Origin: Mycolicibacterium sp. P1-18
GTDB taxonomy: Bacteria > Actinomycetota > Actinomycetes > Mycobacteriales > Mycobacteriaceae
Length of the DNA stretch: 64,000 nt
Direction: 5' to 3'
Assembly: GCF_008329535.1 (NCBI RefSeq)
Contig: NZ_NPKR01000002.1
Span: forward strand, 496,001-560,000
The notes below the pieces were generated by a model that was not told the origin of the DNA, made no database searches, and was given only the letters and a program-made list of their open reading frames with translations. Below are positions 19,343 to 26,833 of the stretch, piece after piece. A program made the position numbers and the translations under genes. Position 1 is the first letter of the stretch. Every line of letters begins with the position of its first letter.

Positions 19343-19371
19343 TTGACTTAATATCGAACGCGTGTTCGAAT
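19343..19371 (+). promoter_or_regulatory. LexA (SOS) box within a promoter of the radical SAM gene
   Basis: TCGAACGCGTGTTCGA at 19354-19369 matches the mycobacterial LexA consensus TCGAAC-N4-GTTCGA exactly. It lies between TTGACT (-35, 19343-19348) and TCGAAT (-10, 19366-19371), with a 17-base spacer, and the predicted start falls at the ATG at 19378. Bound LexA would cover the promoter. Confidence 0.85.
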
Positions 19372-19377
19372 CGATGA

Positions 19378-20400
19378 ATGCGTTGGGACGGGCAGGGCGT
19401 CGGCGTCGACGACGGGGCGCTACCCGGTCTGCAGCGCATCGGATTGGTCCGATCGGTGCGAACGCCGCAGTTCGAGGGCATCACCTTCCACGAAGTGCTC
19501 TGCAAGTCGGCGCTGAACAAGGTGCCCGACGCCAGCAAGCTGCCGTTCGCCTACACCGTCAACGGTTACCGCGGGTGTAGTCATGCCTGCCGATATTGCT
19601 TCGCGCGTCCCACCCACGAATATCTCGACTTCGACAGCGGCGAGGACTTCGACACGCAGGTCGTGGTCAAGACCAACGTCGTCGAGGTGCTGCGCAGGGA
19701 GTTGGCGCGCAAATCCTGGACGCGCGAGACGGTGGCGCTGGGCACCAACACCGATCCGTACCAGCGCGCCGAGGGCCGGTACGCCCTGATGCCGGGAATC
19801 ATTGGTGCCCTTGCCGACTCGGGCACGCCGTTCTCCATCCTCACCAAGGGCACGCTGCTGCGGCGGGACCTGCCGCTGATCGTCGAGGCCGCCGGGTCCG
19901 TCGACGTCAGCGTGGCGGTCTCCCTGGCCATCGGCGACCCCGACCTGCACGCCGACGTCGAACCGGGCACGCCGTCACCGCGCGCCCGGCTCGACTTGAT
20001 CCGCGCCATCGGCGAGGCCGGCCTGAACTGTCACGTGATGATTGCGCCCGTGCTGCCGATGCTCACCGATTCGGTCGAACACCTCGACGGATTGCTGGCC
20101 GACGTCGCCTCGGCCGGCGCCGCCAGCGCGACGGTCTTCGGGCTGCATCTGCGCGGATCGACGCGCGGCTGGTTCATGGGGTGGCTGGCCCGGTCGCGGC
20201 CCGATCTGGTCGGCCACTACCGCGAGCTGTACGGCCGGGGCGCGTACCTGCCGGCAAGTTACCGTGACGAACTGCGTGAGCGCGCCGCTCCGCTGCTGAC
20301 CAAACACGGGTTGGCGGGCGACCACCGGTCGTTCCGGCTGGGATCCGCGCCGCCGCCGGCCCCGCCGACCGTTGCCGTCGAGCAGCCCACGCTGTTCTGA
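19378..20400 (+). CDS. Rv2578c-type radical SAM protein, SPL-like, SOS-controlled
   Basis: A 340-residue radical SAM enzyme. The cluster motif is Cys67-x3-Cys71-x2-Cys74 (GCSHACRYCF), followed by a TIM-barrel-like domain with NTDPYQRAEG and SILTKGT segments. The CX3CX2C pattern and preceding NGYRGC are shared with spore photoproduct lyase-like and Rv2578c-family proteins. Expression is predicted to be DNA-damage-inducible because a perfect LexA box overlaps the promoter, and from memory Rv2578c belongs to the M. tuberculosis LexA regulon. A role in DNA lesion repair is therefore plausible but unproven. The ATG at 19378 fits a leaderless transcript; a GTG at 19362 opens a different, non-coding frame. 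Confidence 0.85.
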   Translation: MRWDGQGVGVDDGALPGLQRIGLVRSVRTPQFEGITFHEVLCKSALNKVPDASKLPFAYTVNGYRGCSHACRYCFARPTHEYLDFDSGEDFDTQVVVKTNVVEVLRRELARKSWTRETVALGTNTDPYQRAEGRYALMPGIIGALADSGTPFSILTKGTLLRRDLPLIVEAAGSVDVSVAVSLAIGDPDLHADVEPGTPSPRARLDLIRAIGEAGLNCHVMIAPVLPMLTDSVEHLDGLLADVASAGAASATVFGLHLRGSTRGWFMGWLARSRPDLVGHYRELYGRGAYLPASYRDELRERAAPLLTKHGLAGDHRSFRLGSAPPPAPPTVAVEQPTLF

Positions 20401-20719
20401 GCTCCAGTCGATCTCCACGAGTTCTTCAAGCAATCACGTTGTCGGGTCGGCAGATTGGTGGGCAGGCCACGGTGTGGCGCCCACTACCGACAGGAACGCG
20501 TGTGGATCATCTCGAGCCAGCCCCGGAATCCCGCCGTCGAGCACGCCTGGGCGCAGCCGCGCCGACCATCGGTGCCGCGGTCGAAATCGTCGGCATCGCA
20601 ACGTCGCCGGTGATCGCCTCCTGGTTGGCCGACGACTACGGACTGGTCGTCGTCGGCCTGTACTTCGTTCTGGCGGCCGGGGTGAGTTTCGCAATCTCGC
20701 TGGTCACCTGAGCGACGGC
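20401..20719. other. Spacer with a probable gene remnant
   Basis: About 320 bases between the radical SAM gene and the convergent sigma factor gene. Apart from the MFS-like remnant at 20439-20711, I see no promoter, hairpin or RNA gene. Confidence 0.4.
20439..20711 (+). pseudogene. Possible C-terminal remnant of an MFS permease
   Basis: The last 50 residues of this frame read like the end of a major facilitator: a hydrophobic helix with APTIGAAVEIVGIATSP, a short turn SWLADDYG, then a second helix ending in AISLVT. The first 35 residues are polar and unlike any transporter. This suggests a decayed 3' fragment of a lost MFS gene rather than a functional 90-residue protein. It could also be a chance open frame; the two-helix pattern is the only support. 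Confidence 0.3.
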
Positions 20720-21298
20720 TCAGGCGGCTCGCCGCGGGTGTTGCCCCTCGGGGCGGTCGGCGAGGGCGCGGCGCAAGGCATGCCTGCTTCGGTGCATCCT
20801 GGTGAGGACGGTGTTGGTCGACACTCCAAGTAGCTCGGCGGCATCTCGGCACAGCATGTCGCCGACGACGACGTGGAACACGGTGGCGCGCATCTCCTCG
20901 GACAATCCGCCCAAGGCCGCCATCAGTTCCGGGTCGATCTCGTCGCGCAGCACTTCGAGCTCGGCGGACGAGCTTCCGTGGGTGTCGGCGGCGGTCGGCC
21001 GATGGTCGACGTCGGTCATGTCGGCCACGAGCAGCTCCGGCCGCCGCTTCGACGCCCGGCAACTGCTGAACCACGTGTTCCTCATGATCGTGAACAGCCA
21101 CGCCTTGACGAACGTCTCGGCGCGGAGCTTGTCGTAGGCCTTGAAGGCCTTGAGCATGGTGTCCTGGACGAGATCCTCGGCGTCCGGTGAGTTTCTGGTC
21201 AAACCCACCGCGTACCGGTACAACTCCGGCCGCAGCGGTGCCACGTCGTCGTCGAATGATCCGGTCAGGTGGGCCGGGGTCGGTCGGTTGGCTGCCAT
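20720..21298 (-). CDS. ECF-family RNA polymerase sigma factor, SigH-like
   Basis: A 192-residue extracytoplasmic-function sigma factor. Region 2 runs from about 25 to 90 with RNSPDAEDLVQDTMLKAFKAYDKL and an AWLFTIMRNTW segment; region 4 (about 130-180) has GDMLCRDAAELLGVSTNTVLTRMHRSRHALRRAL as its helix-turn-helix. No extra C-terminal domain is present. An anti-sigma factor normally follows genes of this SigH-like group, but none is adjacent: the convergent neighbour is a probable pseudogene remnant. Upstream on the minus strand GGAAACC (21338-21344) resembles an ECF -35 element, so autoregulation is possible. The start lacks a strong ribosome binding site. Confidence 0.88.
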   Translation of the reverse strand: MAANRPTPAHLTGSFDDDVAPLRPELYRYAVGLTRNSPDAEDLVQDTMLKAFKAYDKLRAETFVKAWLFTIMRNTWFSSCRASKRRPELLVADMTDVDHRPTAADTHGSSSAELEVLRDEIDPELMAALGGLSEEMRATVFHVVVGDMLCRDAAELLGVSTNTVLTRMHRSRHALRRALADRPEGQHPRRAA

Positions 21299-21408
21299 GG
21301 ACTCAATGGTGGCCGTCCGCCAATGACCCCGCGTGAAGGTTTCCTGCAGATTTCTTAAAGGCGCCTGGCCACCGTTCGCCCAAAGTGCGGCAACGGAATC
21401 GAGCGCCT

Positions 21409-22251
21409 TCAGTCCCCGACGCTGGCGGTCAGCGACCCCAGCAAGCTCAGGGCGTCCGCACTGGGGGAGCCTGGCTCGGCGTGATAGACCACCAGCTCTT
21501 GACCAGGACTGGACCGCACGTCGAAGGCCTGCATCGTCAAGGTGATCCGTCCGACGTCCGCGTGCTGAAAGCGTTTCTGCTGCAGACTCTTTCCACGCAC
21601 GTCGTGGCCGTGCCACAGGTCGGCGAACTCGGCGGACTCGGCCAGCATCCGGGACAGCACCTCGCGTACGCGTGGATCGGTCGGATGTCGGCCGTGGTTG
21701 AACCGGAAGCCGGCCACGGCGTCGGCGGCGACGTCGTCCCAGTCCACGTAGAAGGACCGGGCGAGCGGGTCGCCGAACACCACCTCGAGCAGGTTGTGGG
21801 AGTGTGGCCAACCGCCGAAGAGTGCGTCGGCCATCGTGTTCGCGGCCAGCACGTCGTAGGCCAGGTCGTAGATCAACGCGGGGTTGTGTGGCCAGGCGGA
21901 CATCAGGGTGGTCAGTGCGGGGTCGACGGTCTGGGAGGCGGGAGCCGTCGTCGTGATCGAGGCGCCGGCGAGCCGGAAGAGGTGGTCGCGGGCGTCGTCG
22001 TCGGTCAACTGCAACGCCGTGGCGAGGGCGGCCAGCACCTCGGCGGAGGGATGCCGTTCGCGGCCCTGCTCCAGCCGGGTGTAGTAGTCCGGGCTGACGC
22101 CGGCGAGCAGGGCGACTTCCTCGCGCCGCAGCCCCGGCACGCGTCGTCGCCGTCGCGAATGGGGACCCAGTCCGACGTCGTCCGGGCCGACCTGCGCACG
22201 GCGGGCCCGCAGAAAGGCGCCGAGGTCGGCTCCCTGGCGAGGTTCCGGCAT
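21409..22251 (-). CDS. XRE-family regulator with MmyB-like ligand-binding domain
   Basis: A 280-residue actinobacterial transcription factor. The N-terminal helix-turn-helix (about 35-90) contains RRRRVPGLRREEVALLAGVS and DYYTRLEQGRERHPS; the C-terminal PAS-like MmyB domain (about 105-270) contains NPALIYDLAYDVLAAN and RSFYVDWDD. Members usually repress a divergent SDR or oxidoreductase gene, which is the arrangement here with the SDR at 22352. The 100-base spacer contains a perfect 9+9 inverted repeat. The ATG at 22251 lies seven bases after TACCGT on the minus strand (22258-22263), so the mRNA is probably leaderless. The ligand may be a fatty-acid-like molecule, by analogy with MmyB structures. 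Confidence 0.88.
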   Translation of the reverse strand: MPEPRQGADLGAFLRARRAQVGPDDVGLGPHSRRRRRVPGLRREEVALLAGVSPDYYTRLEQGRERHPSAEVLAALATALQLTDDDARDHLFRLAGASITTTAPASQTVDPALTTLMSAWPHNPALIYDLAYDVLAANTMADALFGGWPHSHNLLEVVFGDPLARSFYVDWDDVAADAVAGFRFNHGRHPTDPRVREVLSRMLAESAEFADLWHGHDVRGKSLQQKRFQHADVGRITLTMQAFDVRSSPGQELVVYHAEPGSPSADALSLLGSLTASVGD

Positions 22252-22257
22252 GACTTC

Positions 22258-22305
22258 ACGGTACGGAACGAGCGCGCTCCCAGCCTGGGTGCGTCACACC
22301 CAGGC
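22258..22305. promoter_or_regulatory. Operator and promoter between MmyB-type regulator and SDR
   Basis: A perfect inverted repeat has arms GCCTGGGTG (22283-22291) and CACCCAGGC (22297-22305) with a five-base spacer. It overlaps the expected -35 region of the leaderless regulator promoter (-10 TACCGT, minus strand, 22258-22263) and lies 47 bases before the SDR ATG, so one bound protein could control both. Confidence 0.65.
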
Positions 22306-22351
22306 ATCGCGCGGCCTTCCGCGCTCGGGTCGTCGTCGGCAGGGTGGTGAC

Positions 22352-23074
22352 ATGACCACCAACGACCAGAAGATCGTCTTCGTCACCGGTGCCAGCAGCG
22401 GCATCGGGCGCGCCATCACCGAACGTCTCGCCGCCGCCGGCCACCGCGTGATCGCGGCCGCGCGGCGGACCGAGCTCCTCGACGAGCTCGCAGCGGGCAC
22501 CGACGGCATCGAGGCGTGTGCGCTCGACGTCACCGACCTCGACGCGGTGCGCGCCGCCGTGCACGCCACCGTGGCGCGGCACGGCAGGCTCGACGTGTTC
22601 GTCGCCAACGCGGGCGTGATGCCGCTCTCGCGCCTCGACGCCGGTCTGGTGGACCAGTGGAACCACATGATCGACGTCAACGTGCGCGGGTTGCTGCACG
22701 GGATCGCCGCGGTGTCGGGCCCGTTCGAGGAACAGGGGAGCGGCCACTTCGTCACGATCGCCTCCATCGGCGCTCACGGGGTGACTCCGACGGCGGCGGT
22801 GTACTGCGGCACGAAGTACGCCGCGTGGGCGATCACCGAGGGCCTGCGGCTGGAATCGCCCCCGGGCATTCGCGTCACCACGGTCTCGCCCGGCGTCGTC
22901 GAATCCGAGCTGGCCGGCACCATCACCGATGTCACTGCGCAGCAGGCCATGTCGGAGTACCGGCGACATGCCATCCCCGCGTCGGCCGTCGCCGACGCGG
23001 TCGCCTTCGCGGTGTCTCAGCCGCCCGAGGTCGACGTCAACGAGATCGTGGTCCGTCCGGCGAGCCAGCGCTGA
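22352..23074 (+). CDS. Short-chain dehydrogenase/reductase
   Basis: A 240-residue classical SDR. The NAD(P) motif is TGASSGIGRAI (about 11-21), NAGVMPLS marks the structural motif, and the catalytic Tyr-x3-Lys is in YCGTKYA (about 151-157), with a Ser a few residues before. Arg residues after the first strand (AARRTE) suggest preference for NADPH. It is divergently transcribed from the MmyB-type regulator, which probably represses it. The ATG at 22352 follows AGGGTGGTGAC. The substrate is unknown; the pairing with MmyB regulators is widespread in actinobacteria. Confidence 0.9.
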   Translation: MTTNDQKIVFVTGASSGIGRAITERLAAAGHRVIAAARRTELLDELAAGTDGIEACALDVTDLDAVRAAVHATVARHGRLDVFVANAGVMPLSRLDAGLVDQWNHMIDVNVRGLLHGIAAVSGPFEEQGSGHFVTIASIGAHGVTPTAAVYCGTKYAAWAITEGLRLESPPGIRVTTVSPGVVESELAGTITDVTAQQAMSEYRRHAIPASAVADAVAFAVSQPPEVDVNEIVVRPASQR

Positions 23075-23090
23075 GGGTGGGGGACGGGGC

Positions 23091-23096
23091 TATTCT
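23091..23096 (+). promoter_or_regulatory. -10 element (TATTCT) upstream of a leaderless mini-ORF
   Basis: TATTCT ends seven bases before the ATG at 23103, placing the predicted transcription start on that codon. It would drive the mini-ORF and the alpha/beta hydrolase that overlaps it. Confidence 0.45.
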
Positions 23097-23102
23097 TCGG
23101 TC

Positions 23103-23120
23103 ATGGTGATGCAACGATGA
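23103..23120 (+). CDS. Five-codon upstream ORF (MVMQR)
   Basis: ATG GTG ATG CAA CGA TGA. The first ATG sits seven bases after a good -10 (TATTCT), so the mRNA would begin with it and be read without a leader. Its TGA overlaps the ATG of the hydrolase as ATGA. This arrangement would let a leaderless ribosome terminate and restart on the hydrolase, which has no Shine-Dalgarno sequence of its own. The peptide itself need not have a function. Confidence 0.4.
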   Translation: MVMQR

Positions 23121-23872
23121 CGGTGGTTCTGGTCCACGGCGTGCCCGAGACCGCCGCGGTGTGGGATCCGTTGGTCGACGAATTGGCCGCGCTGGGCGAG
23201 TCGGACGTGCTCAGGTTGTCGCCGCCGGGGTTCGGGGCGCCGGTGCCCGACGGCTTTGCGGCCACCATGGAGGGTTACCGCGACTGGCTGGTCGCCGAGC
23301 TGGGGTCCGTCGGCGGGCCGGTCGACCTCGTCGGCCACGACTGGGGCGGCGGGCACGTCCTCAACGCCGTGATGGCGCGGCCGGAGTTGGTGCGCACCTG
23401 GGTGTCCGACGTGCCCGGGGTCTTCGACGCCGAGTACGTGTGGCACGACTTGGCGCAGGCGTGGCAGACACCCGAGGTCGGTGAGACGGCGGTGTCCGAC
23501 TTCACGTCGATGTCCGACGCCGGACGCGTCGACTTCCTCGTCGACGGCGGCATGTCGGCCGACGTCGCGACCCGGGTCTCGCCCGGCATCGACGACGCGA
23601 TGGGCCGGTCGATCCTGACGCTGTACCGATCGGCGGCGCAACCGGCCGCGGCCACGGCGGGGGCGAACCTGGAGGCCGCCGCCGCCCGTCCCGGGCTGGC
23701 GTTGCTGCCGGCGGAGGACCACTTCGTCGGCACCGACGGACAGAGGCGCCGTGCCGCGGAACGTGCGGGTGCGCGGGTCGAGGTTCTTCCGGGGCTCGGC
23801 CACTGGTGGATGACGCAGGATCCCGCCGTCGCCGCGCGGCTGCTCGTCGACTTCTGGTCATCCCACCGCTAG
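23117..23872 (+). CDS. Alpha/beta hydrolase, epoxide hydrolase/dehalogenase-like
   Basis: A 251-residue alpha/beta-hydrolase-fold protein. HGVPET near residue 7 forms the oxyanion-hole segment, the nucleophile elbow reads GHDWGG (about 74-79) with Asp as nucleophile, and the catalytic His is in GLGHWW near 232. An Asp nucleophile is characteristic of epoxide hydrolases and haloalkane dehalogenases rather than esterases. A cap region is present between about 115 and 195. The start overlaps the stop of a five-codon upstream ORF. Its stop overlaps the convergent SDR stop by four bases. From memory, M. tuberculosis has the dehalogenase-like dhaA in this general region, but orthology is not established. 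Confidence 0.85.
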   Translation: MTVVLVHGVPETAAVWDPLVDELAALGESDVLRLSPPGFGAPVPDGFAATMEGYRDWLVAELGSVGGPVDLVGHDWGGGHVLNAVMARPELVRTWVSDVPGVFDAEYVWHDLAQAWQTPEVGETAVSDFTSMSDAGRVDFLVDGGMSADVATRVSPGIDDAMGRSILTLYRSAAQPAAATAGANLEAAAARPGLALLPAEDHFVGTDGQRRRAAERAGARVEVLPGLGHWWMTQDPAVAARLLVDFWSSHR

Positions 23873-24696
23873 ATCTTCAGATATCCCTTGTCCGCCGGGA
23901 TTTGAGCGGCCGTGACCAACGACGACGCGTCGCTCGCCAGCCACACGACGATGTCGGAGATCAGGTCGGGCGCTGCCAGCGAGTCGGTGGGCAGCGCGCC
24001 GGGGGAGTAGCTGTGGATGAAGTTGGGATGTGCGGCGAACATCTCGTACATCGAGACGTCGTTTCCCATCGGGGTGTCGGTGCCGTAGGGGTGCACGGAG
24101 TTGACCCGGATGCCGAACTCGCCCAGTTCGACGGCGAGGGAGTTGGTGAGGCCGACGACGCCGAACTTCGACGCGCAGTAGTGCCCGCAACCGGGCACGG
24201 CCTTGATGCCGGCGGCCGAGCTGACGTTGACGATGGACCCGCCGTTGCCGGCCGCGATCATCGTGGGCACGGTGGCCCTGATGGTGTTCCACACCCCGGT
24301 GAGGTTGACGTCGACGGTCTCCTGCCACTGCTGGGCCGAGATCTCCCACAGCCGGCCCCAATTCAGCACTCCGGCGTTCGCCACCACGACGTCGAGGCGG
24401 CCGAATCGTTCGAGGCCCTCCGCGACGACCCGCTGCTGCCCCTCGGCGTCTCGCACGTCGACCTCCGTGGCCAGGATCTTGCGGCCCTCGCCCTCGACCA
24501 GGCTGACGGTCTCCGCGAGATCCTGCGGCGTCGCCGGTTCGTAGCCGTTGCTCGCCGCGACGGGTCCGCAGGCGTCGATCGCGATGACGTCGGCTCCGGC
24601 GCGGGCCAGGCGCACGCAGTGCGACCGTCCCTGCCCGCGGGCGGCGCCGGTGACGTAGGCAACCTTGCCCGCCAGTGGCTGATCGGAACTGCTCAT
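23869..24696 (-). CDS. Mycofactocin-coupled SDR family oxidoreductase
   Basis: A 275-residue SDR with the nucleotide motif TGAARGQGRSH (about 16-26), a long insertion after the second strand, NAGVLNWG, and the catalytic YCASK. The GQGRSH sequence and the N-terminal insertion are hallmarks of mycofactocin-associated SDRs, which keep NAD(H) bound and pass electrons to mycofactocin while oxidising alcohols. The start ATG has AAGGAG upstream and overlaps the monooxygenase stop as ATGA. It is the last gene of the TetR-monooxygenase-SDR operon, suggesting the dehydrogenase supplies a carbonyl substrate to the monooxygenase. Confidence 0.88.
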   Translation of the reverse strand: MSSSDQPLAGKVAYVTGAARGQGRSHCVRLARAGADVIAIDACGPVAASNGYEPATPQDLAETVSLVEGEGRKILATEVDVRDAEGQQRVVAEGLERFGRLDVVVANAGVLNWGRLWEISAQQWQETVDVNLTGVWNTIRATVPTMIAAGNGGSIVNVSSAAGIKAVPGCGHYCASKFGVVGLTNSLAVELGEFGIRVNSVHPYGTDTPMGNDVSMYEMFAAHPNFIHSYSPGALPTDSLAAPDLISDIVVWLASDASSLVTAAQIPADKGYLKI

Positions 24697-26237
24697 GCGG
24701 GCTCCTTCGACGGCGTGCTGATGTGGTAGTCGTCCAGTGGTGACCGGCGCGCGAATCGCCGTGAGCCGGTGATGGTTTGGGGTCGGTGGTAGACGGTGTC
24801 GCGCTGCGAGTTGACGAAGTAGGTGTTGAGTGCCGGATTGCACTCGGTGAAGTACAGCCGAGCGGTCTTGCCGCGGCGTTCCATCAGCGCGTTCCACCGG
24901 TTGAACGCATCCTGGCTGACGGCGGCGACCCTATCGCCCCGCCGGCGCGTCTCGTCGATGACGCGAACGGCGTGCAGCGCCGTCGTCTCGACGAAGTCGG
25001 GCCAGGCGAATCCGACGAAGCCGAGCGGTCCGACGATCTCCCAACGGTTGGGTAGCCGGGGGTGTGCGGTTCCGGCGTAGGCGCGCAGGCCGTGGCTGCG
25101 GTAGTACTCGGCGAGGTCGAAGCCGTTGGCGCCCAATATGGTTCCCGTCCGGTGGGTCTCGGGATCGGTCCACAGTTCGTAGCCGGTCGCCGCGACGATC
25201 AGATCGGCCGGATGGTCGACGCCGTCGGCGGTGCGGATGCCGTCGGCGGTGACGCGCTCGATGGGCGTGGTGATCAGATGCGTCGTCGGATCGTTGAGCG
25301 CGGTGAGGAACGCGCTGGAGATGACGGGTCGCTTGGCCATGATGCCGTAGCGCGGCACCAGGGCCCGCCGGGTCCCGGGATCCTTGACGACCGTGCGCAG
25401 CAGCAACCGGTACAGGCCCCGGCAGTAGGCGTCGTAGAGGGGCATCAGGCGCACCAGCACGCGGTCGGGGAGCCGGGCGAACAGGTGCACGATGGGAGCG
25501 ATCATGGCCAGGTCCATCAGGGCGCGGCCGGCGGCGTTGACGACAGGGACGACGCCTGGCACGCGCAGTGCCCGGCGCATCAGCGGGGGGATGTCGAAGT
25601 CGACCTTGGGGAGCACCCACGCCGGAGTGCGTTGATAGACGTCCAGATTCGCCGCCTGCGCCGAGAGTGCGGCGGCGATCTGCACGCCGCTGGATCCGGT
25701 GCCGATGACGGCGACGCGCTTGCCGCGGGCGTCGACGGAGTCGTCCCAGGCGTTGGGTCGCAGCACGGCCCCGGTGAAGTCCTCGATGCCGTCGACGTCG
25801 ACGGCGGGCTTGGCGTTGACGTAGCCACCCACCGAGCTGATGAGGAAGCGGGCGGTGAGCTCGGGTTGGTCGCGGATGGTCAACCGCCACACGCCGGCTT
25901 CGTCGTCCCACTGCTGGCGCAGCACCTCGGCGCCCGTCCGCAGTTTCGGGTAGAGGTTCAGCCGGGTCGCGGTGTCCCGCAGGTAGGACTGGATCTCCGG
26001 GCCGGGGGCGAAGAAGCGCGTCCAGTCGGGGTTTGGAGCAAAGGAGAGCTGGTACCACAGCGTCGGGATGTCCACGGCCAGGCCCGGGTAGTGGTTGTCC
26101 CGCCAGGTGCCGCCGACGTCGTCACCGCGTTCGAGGATGACGAAGTCCTCGATCCCCTTGCGCTGCAGGTGGTGTGCGGCGGCGATGCCGCCCGGTCCCG
26201 CGCCGATGACGGCGACCTCGACGTCGGGTTCGGTCAC
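24693..26237 (-). CDS. Flavin-containing monooxygenase, Baeyer-Villiger-like
   Basis: A 514-residue class B flavoprotein monooxygenase. The FAD motif is GAGPGGIAAAHHL (about 12-24), the NADPH motif is GTGSSGVQIAAAL near residue 170, and the second FAD-associated ATGYEL lies near 360. GGTWRDNHYPGLAVD matches the conserved region of BVMO/FMO proteins. The exact FxGxxxHxxxW fingerprint is not obvious, so N-oxide, sulfoxide or Baeyer-Villiger chemistry all remain possible. The GTG at 26237 has GGAGG six bases upstream and overlaps the TetR stop as GTGA; its own stop overlaps the SDR start. The three genes are therefore translationally coupled. Confidence 0.88.
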   Translation of the reverse strand: MTEPDVEVAVIGAGPGGIAAAHHLQRKGIEDFVILERGDDVGGTWRDNHYPGLAVDIPTLWYQLSFAPNPDWTRFFAPGPEIQSYLRDTATRLNLYPKLRTGAEVLRQQWDDEAGVWRLTIRDQPELTARFLISSVGGYVNAKPAVDVDGIEDFTGAVLRPNAWDDSVDARGKRVAVIGTGSSGVQIAAALSAQAANLDVYQRTPAWVLPKVDFDIPPLMRRALRVPGVVPVVNAAGRALMDLAMIAPIVHLFARLPDRVLVRLMPLYDAYCRGLYRLLLRTVVKDPGTRRALVPRYGIMAKRPVISSAFLTALNDPTTHLITTPIERVTADGIRTADGVDHPADLIVAATGYELWTDPETHRTGTILGANGFDLAEYYRSHGLRAYAGTAHPRLPNRWEIVGPLGFVGFAWPDFVETTALHAVRVIDETRRRGDRVAAVSQDAFNRWNALMERRGKTARLYFTECNPALNTYFVNSQRDTVYHRPQTITGSRRFARRSPLDDYHISTPSKEPA

Positions 26238-26833
26238 TGGACACCTCCGGTCAGTCCGGCCACGGCGTGGTCGGCCACGAAACGACGGACCGCTCTCGGG
26301 TTGTCGAGGTTGACGCCCATCGGCGGCAGCAGTTCGAAGCTGAACAGGATGCGCACGATCCACTCGCCGGCCCGCCCGGGATCGGTGGACTGGGCGATTT
26401 CGTGGTTGCCCTTGGCGGCCTTGACCAGGGGCTTCCACAGGTCGACGGCGCGCCGCATCAGGTCGTCTCCGCTGTTGCGGAGCAGCAGCAGCAGGATGCT
26501 CTCGTTGACCCCGCGCGGCGTGACGTGGTCCGAGCGCTGCCGGTGGGCGCAGATCAGCACGGCGGCGGCCGCGACCTGCTCGGCCAGGGTGTCATGCCGG
26601 TCGACTTCGGCGGCCATGGCGTCGATGAAGGTCGACGCGAGATGGTCGAGGGCGAGCGTGATGGCGTCGTCGCGGCTGCCGAAGGCGTTGTGCACCGTGC
26701 CGCGGGACACGCCTGCGGCCTCGGCGACGGCGGTGAGGCTGAATCGTCGCGGGCCCAAGCGGCGCAACGTGTCGGAGTTGGCGTCCGACAGCGCCGGCGA
26801 CACCGTTCGAGGGGGTGTCGCTTCGTCGCGCAT
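26234..26833 (-). CDS. TetR-family transcriptional repressor
   Basis: A 199-residue TetR-type regulator. The helix-turn-helix is at about residues 30-55 (RFSLTAVAEAAGVSRGTVHNAFGSRDD); the rest is a helical ligand-binding domain. It is the first gene of an operon with a flavin monooxygenase and a mycofactocin-type SDR, and an 8+8 inverted repeat overlaps its own promoter and start codon, so it almost certainly autoregulates the whole operon. The ATG at 26833 lies seven bases after TAACGT, so the transcript is predicted to be leaderless. The inducer is probably a substrate of the downstream enzymes. Confidence 0.9.
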   Translation of the reverse strand: MRDEATPPRTVSPALSDANSDTLRRLGPRRFSLTAVAEAAGVSRGTVHNAFGSRDDAITLALDHLASTFIDAMAAEVDRHDTLAEQVAAAAVLICAHRQRSDHVTPRGVNESILLLLLRNSGDDLMRRAVDLWKPLVKAAKGNHEIAQSTDPGRAGEWIVRILFSFELLPPMGVNLDNPRAVRRFVADHAVAGLTGGVQ

